Assembly (NCBI GenBank): GCA_043228905.1
Contig: JBHGNT010000016.1
Span: 6,448,001 to 6,512,000 of the forward strand
Source of the DNA: Azolla caroliniana
Lineage: Eukaryota; Polypodiophyta
Direction: 5' to 3'
Length of the DNA: 64,000 bases
Shown here piece after piece: positions 24,139 through 49,560 of this stretch. The position numbers and the translations under genes are program-made. The stretch's first letter is position 1. The number at the start of each line of letters is the position of its first letter. The notes beneath the pieces were generated by a model that saw only the letters and a program-made list of their open reading frames with translations, was not told the DNA's origin and did not search any database.

Positions 24139-25704
24139 GTCTGACAAATAGAACCACGCAGCAGCCGGGATGAAGAAGAGGAACGCTAGCGGCGAATGAA
24201 CCGCGACCGACCAGCACAGGATGTCCGGTATGGCGATCAACGAGAGAATGATGTCCGGTACGGTGATCGGCGGGATAACTATGACCGGCATGATAGATAT
24301 GATCGGTACCGGGATTACAATAGACGATACGAACATTACGATCGGGAACACTCCCCCGAGTATCGTCAGCAACGGGAGGAATACGGCAGATATAATGACC
24401 AACCTCGCCAAGAGTACCGCAATAAGAAGAACTATAACAAAAAACGACATTTCAAAAAAGGGGGCTACCCACGGGATCCGGAACAAGGAGCTTCAAGCAG
24501 CCAACCGGCCCAAAACTCTGCGCTTACCACGGGACCTGCCTCGGGGACAACAGACAATGCCGAATCCAGCAATACCTGGAAAGCCTACTACTACTACTGC
24601 CGACAGGAAGGCCATTATAGTAATCAATGCCCGACAAAGAGCTATGACAAACGACCGACAGTAAATATGGTAGTCCCTGAAGTGGCAAATCTGCAGTAGG
24701 TGACCACAAGGTTGAAGGGCATGGCCAAGGAATGGGAAACGCAGGAGACCATCCGGAAGCAAGCGATGGAATGGGTGAAAAAAGCAAACGAGCAAAACGT
24801 CACAGACTTACAGCGGCAAAAGGAGAATACCGTAGGGCTTGCCGGCGGCAGTCACTTCGAGAACGAGACATGGTTGGCGTTGCAAGAATGCCAGATTACG
24901 CTGCCACTAAGAAGAGTCCTACAGCTCGTGCCAAGATTCACGGAAGGACTGAAGACGGCCATGACGGCAGGAGAATCATCACCGGCACCGGTACTCTTTT
25001 CGAACCCGGAGGAGGGAACATCGGTGGTGGACACCAATAGTCCGGTTATCACCGCCATTGTAAAAGGGAAAGAACTTCCCGGCACAGTTATAGACAGACG
25101 CTCCGGGGTGAATGTAATAAGCCTCCGGACGTGTGATGCCCTGAGAATCCACGAGTGGGAGCCGCGTCCGTTCTGGTTACGGATGGCCGATACAAACTCA
25201 GTGCGGCCGACAGGATTAATACAGAAATTAGAAGTCACCGTGGGCGGTCATACATTTCATATCTCGACAGTAGTGCTACAATTACAGGCACAAGGTGCAT
25301 ACCCGTTATTGCTGGGGCGGTCGTGGTTGAAAACGGCACATATCAAACAGAATTGGAGGAAAAATATAATTACCTTCCGGCGAGGAAAAGCCAAGGTACG
25401 GGTACCAACACAGCCAAGGACGAGCACTGGCAAGGAATGTACATCGTTGTATGCAGAGTGCGTCAACATGCTAGAAGGGTTAGTTGACGAAGAAGAAGCT
25501 CAGTACTTGCAGGAAAACCCGAAGATCATACCCCTCTTTGAAATTGACATTGCCGAAGCAGTAGCACCATACGTACCGCAGCCGGAAGAGGCTGAAGTAG
25601 AACCAGATAAAGACGCAATCCGGGAGTTACGGCAAGCGCAGGAAGCATTGGAACGGGAAATGGCCGTTTCACAGCGCGTAAATTGTCGCAACTTGAAGAG
25701 GTGA
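24139..25704 (+). pseudogene. Nucleocapsid-like and aspartic-protease-like region
   Basis: A second frame follows after a shift near 24140. It starts with an Arg/Asp/Tyr-rich segment (24196-24430, RYGD-type repeats), then a zinc-knuckle-like YYYYCRQEGHYSNQC in which the first Cys is replaced by Tyr. After an in-frame TAG at 24697 the frame runs open to a TGA at 25702. About 25020-25420 resembles a retroviral-type protease: a VIDRRSGVNVIS segment at the expected catalytic D-S/T-G-type loop and PLLLGRSWL further on, the usual L-x-G-R flap partner. The catalytic loop reads D-R-R-S-G where plant elements commonly have D-G-G-S, so activity is doubtful. Confidence 0.65.
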
Positions 25705-25796
25705 ACCTAGGGACCACCCATCTACAAGCGAGCCCATCTGTCAAACCTCCGTGCAAGCACAACAATGCACTGATAGCCTGTGGCTCTGGTGGATAG

Positions 25797-27431
25797 GTGA
25801 ACAAATTGCCGGGGGTGGGGTATATTGAGGCGGAAGAAAGAGCGCAAAGCGAACGGTTGCTTGTCACAACCGAACAACTAGAGACGGCCCAGTCCAGAAT
25901 CCGGTGCCTTGAAAAAGACTTGGATCAGGTCACGATAGAGATGGCCAAAATGGCTTTAACGGCAACACAGATCCAATCACCGGTGACTCCGGTAAGTGTA
26001 CAGAATAAAGAAATAGATAAACCTGTACATACCAATAAGACCCCGACAACGGAAACCATTCCAGAGAGAAATGCAGCGCAAGCCCAGGAGCTTGCGGAAT
26101 TGAGAGATGAACATGCCGCACAAGAAGCGCTAAGGAGCCGGGAACGGGAATTGAAGACAGCGGTTGAATCAGAATTAAAGAAGACTGCTGAGAACCTCCG
26201 CCGGGCAGAGGAGAGCCTTCGGAAAGGCCATCAAGCGTACGACCGGCTAAGGGAGGAAAAAGACAATGTGTTGCAGGAAAAGGACAAGCTGCGGAAAACG
26301 GTAGAAACGGAAATTGAACGGCTAAAGGAAGAACTCCGCCAGCAGAAGGACCGCGAAGACCAGGCCCGTCGACAGATCAACGCACGGCTCAAGCAAAAGA
26401 TAGATGATTTTGAGCACCTACATCGGGACTACAAACGGCTGAAAACAGAGCATAAGGAATGGATGGCCGAGCTCCAGCAGGAAGTTGATCGGGCCGCGAT
26501 GGCGATCGCCGACGAACGTGCGGAAAATACAAGACGGTTGGACGAGGCGGAGAAGGTCCGGATGGAGCTCCAGAGGTAGCAGCAGGAAGAAAAGGAGAGA
26601 GCATCAACGGTATTGCGGAAATTACAAAACACATATCAAAGGCAATTGACGCATTACAAGGAGCAGGTGGAAGACAACGTCAAAATCATCAAGCAATTGA
26701 AGGAGGAACGACAAGCGGCGGAGACCAAATCGCAATTGGGAACGGGCCGGATTCAGTGCATCCTCCGCGCATGGCTGAATCAGACAAAACGCTTGATTGA
26801 CGAAAGCTCCGTAAGATGGTGGACAAAGTGGGCACAAAATGCGGCGGAACTCCAATTGCTACGGGCAGACGTGGCAAACCGGCGGAAGGAAGGAGATGAT
26901 TGTTACACGTTGACTTTTGAGGACTTCACCGCCATATGGGACGAGCTGGCCGATGACTTCCAAGTCCTGGCGGATGAACAGCTGGCGCAGGTCCGGCAAC
27001 TCGTAGCTCAACTAGACGATGATAGGCTGGACGCTCAAATCCAGTTTGAAAGCTACGAGTGGTCCCGGGTTCGGGAAGAAAAAGCACTGGAAGCGGCAAC
27101 GGTTAACCTTAGTGATGAGGAACCGTCGTCGGCCGAGGGCTAGCTCGGAACCAGTCAACCGGAGACCACTACGACGGAGGGAGCAACGACGGAGACGCCG
27201 GTGTCAGAGCAACAAACGGAGGAGCAGCCGCAACAGCCACCAACGGACCCGTCGCAGTAGCCATCAACAAAGCAGCAACATCAACAACAACAACCACAAC
27301 AACAACAACAACCAATTCCAGATGAACCATTGGAGACTCTCGAACAAAGCATTCTGGATATTTTGGACGAAGAATAGCAAGGGTCAGATGTGGATTCGAC
27401 GTACAAGGTACTGTCCCACGGGCGTGCCATG
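25797..27431 (+). pseudogene. Long coiled-coil ORF of unknown function, with TAG stops
   Basis: In one frame from 25797 to the 3' LTR, about 545 codons are rich in Glu, Lys, Arg, Gln and Leu with clear heptad spacing (residues about 20-55 and 95-330), followed by a more globular Trp-containing stretch (SVRWWTKWAQNAAEL), an acidic segment and a Gln/Thr/Pro-rich tail with poly-Gln. The frame is closed by TAG at 25794, 26577, 27141, 27258 and 27375; no other stop type occurs in it. It takes the place where reverse transcriptase and integrase would sit. I do not recognise a family. It could be a structural extension of gag or a captured host segment. Confidence 0.7.
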
Positions 27432-27868
27432 TGTTACCGGCCGGCCGACAAAGGAGTCTAGAGTGTGAAACGGAGAGTTATTTAATTAGTAGGAATGGTT
27501 GTAAGTAAGCTATGAGTGTGGACGGACGGGCCAGAATCGGTATGCCGTTCCGGATCCGGACCGATCCCGAACTGGTGTGGATGGCACCGTTTTGTAATAC
27601 AGACCGGAAACCTATTTAAAGGCCTGGATACAATGTAATGAACATCGGTTAATTAATAAAGCTTAGTGTTGTTATCTCTCTGTGTTAATTGCCGTTCTGC
27701 ATTCATTGTTATATCTTACGCGTGTGATTATGAAGGACGATCTTGTTAAGTAGCCTAATTAAGTCGGATTAATCGTTGAGTCTAATCCTATTGTCGTAAC
27801 ACCCCTTTGGTGAAGTGTCTTCCGTAGACACCCTGTGTTAGGCCATTGTCCGGCCCTAAGAGTTAACA
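27432..27868 (+). repeat. 3' LTR of the 22.4-27.9 kb element
   Basis: 437 bp, the same length as the 5' LTR and about 96 percent identical by eye, with most differences being transitions. Confidence 0.93.
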
Positions 27869-27947
27869 TTAGCAAACCCACAAACTATAGGTGTATGTTT
27901 CAATATTTGTATTGGCTTGAGGTGTTTACACTGCGTGTACATTTTGT

Positions 27948-28454
27948 AGGAATGGTTGTAAGTAAGCTATGAGTGTGGACGGAGTTATTTAATTAGTAGG
28001 AATGGTTGTAAGTAAGCTATGAGTGTGGACGGACGGACCGGAATCGGTATGTCGTTCCGGATCCGGACCGATCCCGAACTGGTGCGGATGGCACCGTTTT
28101 GTAATACAGACCAGAAACCTATTTAAAGGCCCGGATACAATGTAATGAACATCGGTTAATTAATAAAGCTTAGTGTTGTTATCTCTTTGTGTTAATTGCC
28201 GTTCTACATTCATTGTTATATCTTACGCGTGTGATTATGAAGGACGATCTTGTTAAGTAGCCTAATTAAGTCGGATTAATCGTTGAGTCTAATCCTATTG
28301 CCGTAACACCCCTTTGGTGAAGTGTCTTCCGTAGACACCCTGTGTTAGGCCATTGTCCGGCCCTAAGAGTTAACATTAGCAAACCCACAAACTATAGGTG
28401 TATGTTTCAATATTTGTATTGGCTTGAGGTGTTTACACTGCGTGTACATTTTGT
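27948..28454 (+). repeat. Duplicated partial LTR plus right flank
   Basis: The 79-base flank 27869-27947 recurs without change at 28376-28454, exactly 507 bases away. Between them lies a third LTR copy lacking its first 44 or so bases, preceded by an extra 35-base piece (27948-27982) of the LTR. At sites where the 5' and 3' LTRs differ, this third copy matches sometimes one and sometimes the other. Confidence 0.9.
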
Positions 28455-29319
28455 GTCAACAAAGTTATGCATCCATGTTGATATTGTTAGTTAGAGAATG
28501 GGATCATCATATACCCTACCTATGTATGGCGAGTCGGGAATAACTGATTGTCAATCACTCTTAGAGTATGCAAACTCTCACTCACCTCCTTCAAAGGTTA
28601 TCCTCACCAAGAAGTTCACTTGTGCCATTTTCAAGCTTAAGCAATGGAGAATGTAAATAACCAAAGAATAGAAAACACATAAATTGAGCACTCTTCAATT
28701 GATGACAATCATCAACGCGTACAAGAAAGGAAAATATTAGGTTTTGGTCCAAATAACACTCAACATTAATCTCTTATCGGTACAGGGAATAAAGAGAAGG
28801 AGAGAGCTAAAGATTAAAGTCTCAATGCCTTACAATGATAGGAGATCAATAAGAAAAACTATAAAGACACGAAAGTGACCTTTATAGTTCTTTCTGAAGA
28901 GATGGTCCACTCTCACATTGTGGCAACCATTAGGCTCAAGGTTGTAGAACTACTATATTATGTTCCCTTTTTTTTAGTATCACGCTTGTGTTTTTGGTAC
29001 CAATGCCAATATCCATGCGGGTTGTGCCATGTACAAAATGTGCTTAACAAAAGCTCATGTTTTGCAAAGGTTATGGGTTTAAAAATAAAGTAATGGATTT
29101 CATCTTGCATATACTAGAAATAATAATTGAAAAGCTTGTGCTATCCAAAGGCAATGAGTTTATATATTGAGTATACCACAAACAATCTTTGTAAGTTTTA
29201 TTTGGAGATAATCCATGTAAATGCTAAACAATGCACTTACTATAGTTGTTTCTAAACACCAAAATACTATCACTTTTATAGCAAAATAATTAAAGGGAAG
29301 CAATCTATCACTTTTATAA

Positions 29320-29378
29320 CATCGATGTGATGAAAAGCAAAGGTGCTAAACCTTTTCGTGTTTTTCATCACATCAATG
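29320..29378. repeat. Small inverted repeat (hairpin)
   Basis: Left arm catcgatgtgatgaaaa (29320-29336) and right arm tttttcatcacatcaatg (29361-29378) pair along about 17 bases with one mismatch around a 24-base loop. Function unknown. Confidence 0.7.
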
Positions 29379-29982
29379 AAGATAAAAATGCATACAAGAG
29401 GGAGATTGACCATAGGTGGGGTTATAAAGCACTAATGTGCTAGTGGAGAGATGTTAAGTTATTCAAGTTTAACATCGTGGACACTTCCCATTGTCAACAT
29501 ACACCATACTTATATCAATTCTTATTTATTAACCCCCACTTCAAGTGCAAGAGGGTGTTGACAATGTTAGGTTGCTTTATTAGGGCGACAAACACAAAAT
29601 GTTCAAGAAAGGTGACATGATCATTGGGCTCTTTCACATCAATGACATGCAAACACACATTAAACAAATAACGAAGAATTAGAAATAGGAACACAACACC
29701 AATGAATGCTTTTCATGTTTTCACTTCGATGGCATCCGATGAACAACATCTCAAAAGTTCATCGAGTGAGGAAATATAAAAGAAAGGAGCACATTGTCGT
29801 GGGTTCGATGAAGATAGAGGAGCGGGCACAATATAAGACAATCAAAGCAAACTATACAAAAGGTTTAAAAAAAAACCAAAATGGAAGATGGGCAGAAACT
29901 TCATGATTGGGGACGACACTAGGAATCAACAACAATTTGGTTTTGACTTAAACGGTTTGGCATAGTCCAAACCAAACTGGTA

Positions 29983-30090
29983 AAGCCTTAACTGGCTCCT
30001 AAATTGGTTAAGCCTTAATCGGCTCCTAAACTGATTAAGCCTTAATCGGCTCCTAAATCGGTTAAGCCTTAATTGGTTAAGCAAAAATCG
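29983..30090. repeat. 27-bp minisatellite, about four units
   Basis: aagcctta starts at 29983, 30010, 30037 and 30064. Each unit contains a (c/t)ggctcctaaa block. It lies 0.7 kb upstream of the UBP start codon. Confidence 0.85.
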
Positions 30091-30415
30091 GTTTAGGAAC
30101 TAGTTTATCCAAATTGATTAATCCTTAACCGGTATGGGAACTAGTTTAGCCCAAAAACGGTTCGAGTTCGGCACGAGCCATCCCAAAACCGAGCTCAAAC
30201 TAGGTAAGGAAGCTCAAGCCCTAAACTTAACCGAATCGAGCCGCTAAACAATTTAAATATACGGTTTAACGGTTCAGGTAAAAGGCTCGAGCCGTGCCGG
30301 TGCGGATTCGTAGATACACAAATAGTTTCTTAGGCCAATAGTTTTCCTTATTTATGTTTTTGGCCTTAGGCCTTTCCAAGCCTTTGTTTGGGCAACAGAT
30401 AGCAAAAGCTTAAGC

Positions 30416-30441
30416 TTCTCTCTCTCTCTCTCTCTCTCTCT
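30416..30441. repeat. (CT)n tract in the UBP 5' region
   Basis: A pure CT run about 380 bases upstream of the ATG, typical of plant core promoters and leaders. Confidence 0.85.
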
Positions 30442-30822
30442 GTGCAGACAGGCTGCTGGCTTGCTTCTCCTCCTTCCTCCTCTTCATCTCCACTCTTCAG
30501 AAAGGATGCGGGAACTGTATCCGATCTAGGAACCAGAATCAAGCCTCATTCATCAATGAGGGAGCGCCTTTTACCTCGTGCAAAACCTTAAAAGCTTCCT
30601 TTTTAAGGCATGCCAATAGCCGCAGAAGGAGGAGAGAAACATTGAATGTTAAAGTATAACAACTCAAGGAATCTGGAACTCTCTTAAGGAAATCGGTCCT
30701 ATTTCAGAATCGGTGACCTATCTCTCTAATCCTTGCGTTGTTTCTGATAATTTGATTTCTTCATTCTGGCAACCAATCTGAATCATCCTGATTCGTACCA
30801 TTCCCCTCCGAAGACAGAAACG

Positions 30823-45392
<14,570 letters not shown>

Positions 45393-47347
45393 TGAATACA
45401 AAGAGTCTTCAATAGGGGTCTGTATGTATGGAATTGAGCTGGTGATTGCAATGAATGCGTCATTAATTTTCCATCAAGAGCAAAGAGTATTCATGTGCTG
45501 TCTCTGAGGAGTATTCTCGTCCAAATGGATGTCAAGAAGAGTTCTAAAGGCCTGTCTAACTACAGAGGGCAGCATCAATCATAGGAGAAACAAGATTCTC
45601 CTAAAGAGGCATAGTTGTGTATGCTGAGATTCCCTCTACCAGAAATTTTCATGTGAGCTGAGATTCTGTCTAGAGGAAATTTTCCTGTGAAGGTTTTCTC
45701 TAGTAAGTTTTGATGATATGCAACGTTTTATCCATGGAATTCTACTGCAGTCCTTTGGGATTGTGGTTACAAGATTTGTTTTGGGAGCTAAATGAGTGGA
45801 AACGGCTTGTATAGGATAATTTCTTTTGGAATCTCATTCTTTTCTCAGCTGAATTTGGAGTGGTATAAAAACTTCCGAGTTTTTGATGTTGTAACTCTAT
45901 CAAGTTCCATGCAGTCATTGTTTGAGTTGTATTACAACTATCATAAATAGGGGTGTGAAACTAGTAAAATGACAAGCAATAGTGACATATGTGGGTATTT
46001 GCAATCCCCATTAAATGTTTGAGGAAAACGATTAGAGCTGGAAGATGTTAATGTTGTTGAATAGTTCTATTGTTTTTGTCTGCTAACTATATGATGGACT
46101 CTAAACAATGTTTATTACCTGAGCATACAAATATCATGAATTTTAATTGCTCTCCTTGGCATGAGCTTGTGCTTTACCAAACAATTTTTTGTTATTGGTA
46201 TTAGGTTCCATTCCATGGGATCAAATCAACATTCGTTCTTGTACATTAGAAATGACAGAGTCCATCTATGGACGATCTATGGGTAGGTAGCATGAAGTTA
46301 ATAACATGCTTTATGCATACATCTGAAGGGATGTCAAGCACGATTTTAAGGGTTGTAACATTGTGGGTGACTGAATGGTAGGCACGAAACGTTTAGTTGA
46401 TACTCTATGATCGTCAAACACATTGAAAGAAACATGAAGTTGATACTCTATAATGCCTTTCTTTTTACATTGGAAGCAGCATCAACCATATTTTAATTCC
46501 TAAGTCAATGAAAACTTGGGCGAGTGTCCATACTGTTAGCTTTTATAGTAGTGAAAAGGTGGAAAATATTATATTTTTCATTTTTCCAAAATGCGTCAGA
46601 TCTTTTTACTACCTAAATGTACCAACGTAAGTACCTTTTTTTTTTCTTTTTTCCTGTTAATTGTCATCATGGTGAAACACATCGTCTATTAACTCACATT
46701 TCTGGTTTCCACTTCAAATTGTGTCTAGTGTAATCCAAGTGTGCAGTTGTACAGCTACAGGGTTTCAACACATGATGTTTGGAATTGACCGACATTAAGA
46801 CAATCCAACAGGCCACATGCATTAGAAACTGATAAATAATTATTTTTGTTCGATGACACGAACTTACAAGAAATATATTCAGTGCAGGTTATCAACAAAA
46901 CTTACATTACATGATACCAGTGAAGCATGGTAAATTGAGAGTAGACTGAAATGAGAACTGTATAGAACTCATTACTGTTTGGTTTGGAGGTCAAGGAAAA
47001 AATGGCACTAAATCCAACCTCTTGAGAAGAACTTCAATATGGGTTAAGGAATTCATGCCCTTCGTTTCTACGGAGTTCAACAGGAAAAGAAAACATTGAT
47101 GATGTATGGCAAGAGAAATTGCAGAGGAACAAGAAGTTCCCAGGGCTACTTGACCCAAATATGTTCATCATCAGTCTTATTTCATAGATTGTAGTGTTCT
47201 CCCTCTTTCTTATCAAGATTTGGACGATTAAACAAAAAGAATCATCATGCCATTTGCAAGGGTGACTTCTGTCACTGTGCTAAATGCAGCCCCAAGTTTG
47301 TCACAAACATTAATTGTATACACTTTCTCTAGATATGGCACACACAG
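45393..47347. other. UBP 3' region and convergent intergenic DNA
   Basis: The first few hundred bases are likely UBP 3' UTR. The bases just above 47030 are likely the 3' UTR of the minus-strand BAP31-like gene. Nothing else was recognised. Confidence 0.5.
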
Positions 47348-49416
47348 TCATGCATGCTTCTTTATCCCAGAATATGATGCCTTGCGATCAAATGAGGCCA
47401 ATTGGTCTCGAAGATTTTCGTTATCATCAAGTAATCGATGGTATTCTGACGATAACCCTTCCGTCTGTCTCCTGAGAGCTATTGCATTCACTTCTGCGCT
47501 CTTTATTGCTTTATCTTTCTCCACTGAATCAAGCAGTAGATTTTCCATTCGTTCCCTTAATTTCGCAACAATATCTTTTAAAGACAGGATCTCCTTTTGT
47601 GCATTCACATGTTCTCTTTCTATAACATCCTGCTGCTCTGTTTTGAGGTCTAGATATTGAGCTTCCAAATGTTTTGCATGTGTTTTGAGTGTCTCAAGTT
47701 CAGTCTTCAAAGTGGAAATCTCAATAAATTGATTATGTAAGGATCTTATTACCAAGATTAGGAACAAAGAAGACCCTGCGCCATCCATGAAAACCACATG
47801 ATCAATAACTAAAAGAAACTTTCTTCATTCCATATTGGGCTTCCCTAGTCCTATGCAAGAGTGCAATTCCGTCTAGAGATTAAAATGTAGAAGAGTTTTA
47901 TTACATTTCTCTGATTGATAAATATTATTTGACTTGTCTTATCAACCCCACACATGATTTTAGAGGAAATATGGTGTAGGACATAACGTCCTGTCATTCC
48001 ATTCGGACTGAACCAACACCATTATACACCCTTTATCAATTCAATCTGTGAATACTCTGTTCAATCCATAGTGTATGTAAAAACAGTAGAAAAGGTACAG
48101 ATCCTTTCTGTTGAACGAACAGCTATATACTTACATAATTATGTACAGATTACCTCCCTGAGGCTTACATACACTATTACACACATCTATTTGCATGTCA
48201 CCACAAGCAGTTATCATCAGCAAGGTGCATTTCATGAGAAAAGTCCCAATCTTCTTCAAGACATTACAGGATCAGAAACTCTTGAAAGTTCATGATTCGA
48301 TCTTTGAACCACTTGATCAAAAACCCTTTTTTTGATATTCTAATGACCAAAACCTTCACCATTCAAAAACATTGACTGATTTAGAGGTGCATCGTTTTTT
48401 TAAGTACCACTAGTAAGGACTCTTGAAGAAAAACACAACCAAAATATGCACACTATTTTGCCAGCTAAAAGACAGAGCTTCCGCGGTTCAGATATCTCAT
48501 TCCAATTATTCCTAATGAATGTGCAAGTAAATCACCTCTTAGAACATCATTTTGCAGGGGCGAAGACTAACAATTCTGTTTGATTCTTTACAGGAAAAAC
48601 ATCAGAAAAGAGTGAAAGACAATATTTTTTGAACAGGAGAAGAATGTTTCACTAGCAAGATACTCTGCCATCATAAGCTACAATATATTCACATACCCTC
48701 TTTGTTAGATGATGTACCAATTTGTCTTCCCTAGAGTGGGCGCCACATTGGTATTTTGAACAAATGAACTCATGGTTCTCCCAAGTTTGCCAGCTAATGC
48801 TAAGTCTGTGTTGACCAGCATTATTGTGGGTTCCCAATTGCCACATTCATTAGTAGAACTCTTAAGGCTTGAGAGTTACTTATCATCATATTTGGTATCA
48901 AAGGCCATGTTTGACCTTCAAGAATGATCATACAATCTGACTCTTTGTACTTTTCAAGTTCCAATGCAAATGATAACGAGACTGCTTCTCTCTTAAAGGT
49001 CAAGAATCTTAAGAGACTTGCTTATCCCATCAACATTCAAAGCATGAATGTCTTTATATGAATGTGCATGTATGTATGAATGCATGCACGTATGCCTGTA
49101 TGCATGTAAGTAAGTAAAACATACCCATAAGAAAAGCATCCAAAAGGTAAGTTCTGAGAATGAAATGATCTGCTGATGTGGGTGAACCGAGTTTCCATAT
49201 CCTCCTCTGTATCTTATAGATACCAAGAATCCTTGTCAAAAGGGAAGTTATAGCAACGAAAGAGAAAGACCTTACTAGCACAAATCCTGGCGATCCGCTC
49301 TTCTTCAAGACAGTCACAGCTTTCATGGAAAGCTGGGTTAGAGGAGGCAGATCTAGAATCAAAGGAAGTGTAACTAGAGCTTCAGCGAGCACAAGGGCCG
49401 AGAAGAAAGAAAACAT
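47348..49416 (-). CDS. BAP31/BAP29-like ER membrane protein, 239 aa
   Basis: Two exons, 49125-49416 and 47348-47775, joined at ATG-G/GG-TCT to read ...AFLMGSSLFLILVIRS in frame (720 nt). The N-terminal half has three hydrophobic segments (about residues 3-22, 45-66 and 90-110). The second half is a coiled coil (about 115-230) with AEVNAIALRRQTEGLSSEYH and DDNENLRDQL, typical of plant B-cell-receptor-associated-31-like proteins. The C terminus GIKKHA carries a KKxx dilysine signal for retrieval to the endoplasmic reticulum. The family acts in ER export and quality control of membrane proteins. Intron 1 is 1.35 kb. The start is the ATG giving the canonical short lumenal N terminus. Confidence 0.9.
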
Positions 49417-49529
49417 GGCTATGGTGGCACTATCTGTGAGAAGAAGGAATTGGGTCCCTCTCCTTTTGCCCTTTTTGTTTTTTTTAATACCTCTGTTCAG
49501 GATCAGCTAATGGCAGACATGGTTACTAG

Positions 49530-49560
49530 TGCCTTCTCTTCTTCTTCTTCTTCTTCTTCT
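49530..49560. repeat. (TTC)n microsatellite upstream of the BAP31-like gene
   Basis: About nine TTC units, reading GAA in the gene's direction, within 150 bases of the start codon. Confidence 0.85.

Larger units (their letters stand above)
22423..27868 (+). mobile_element. Non-autonomous LTR retrotransposon, gag/protease-like plus coiled-coil ORF
   Basis: 5446 bp. The two 437-bp LTRs start TGTTA and end TAACA. Flanks are ttagt (left) and ttagc (right), a 5-bp target duplication with one mismatch. A tRNA-type primer site starting TGG lies at 22867, seven bases inside the left LTR; no clear polypurine tract was found. The inner region reads gag, zinc-knuckle-like motifs, an aspartic-protease-like region, then a long coiled-coil ORF ending in a Gln-rich tail. 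I find no reverse transcriptase (no YxDD context), RNase H or integrase (no HHCC or DDE). The LTRs differ at about 16 positions by eye, so insertion is not recent. The element would need enzymes from another element. Confidence 0.9.
28455..30415. other. Intergenic DNA between the retrotransposon and the UBP gene
   Basis: AT-rich. It includes a hairpin at 29320-29378 and a 27-bp minisatellite at about 29983-30090 (listed separately). No credible gene was seen. Confidence 0.5.

Noticed and set aside
23821-25867. Several antisense ORFs of 60-128 aa over the retrotransposon
   Set aside because: They are shadows of the gag and protease frames in GC-rich sequence.
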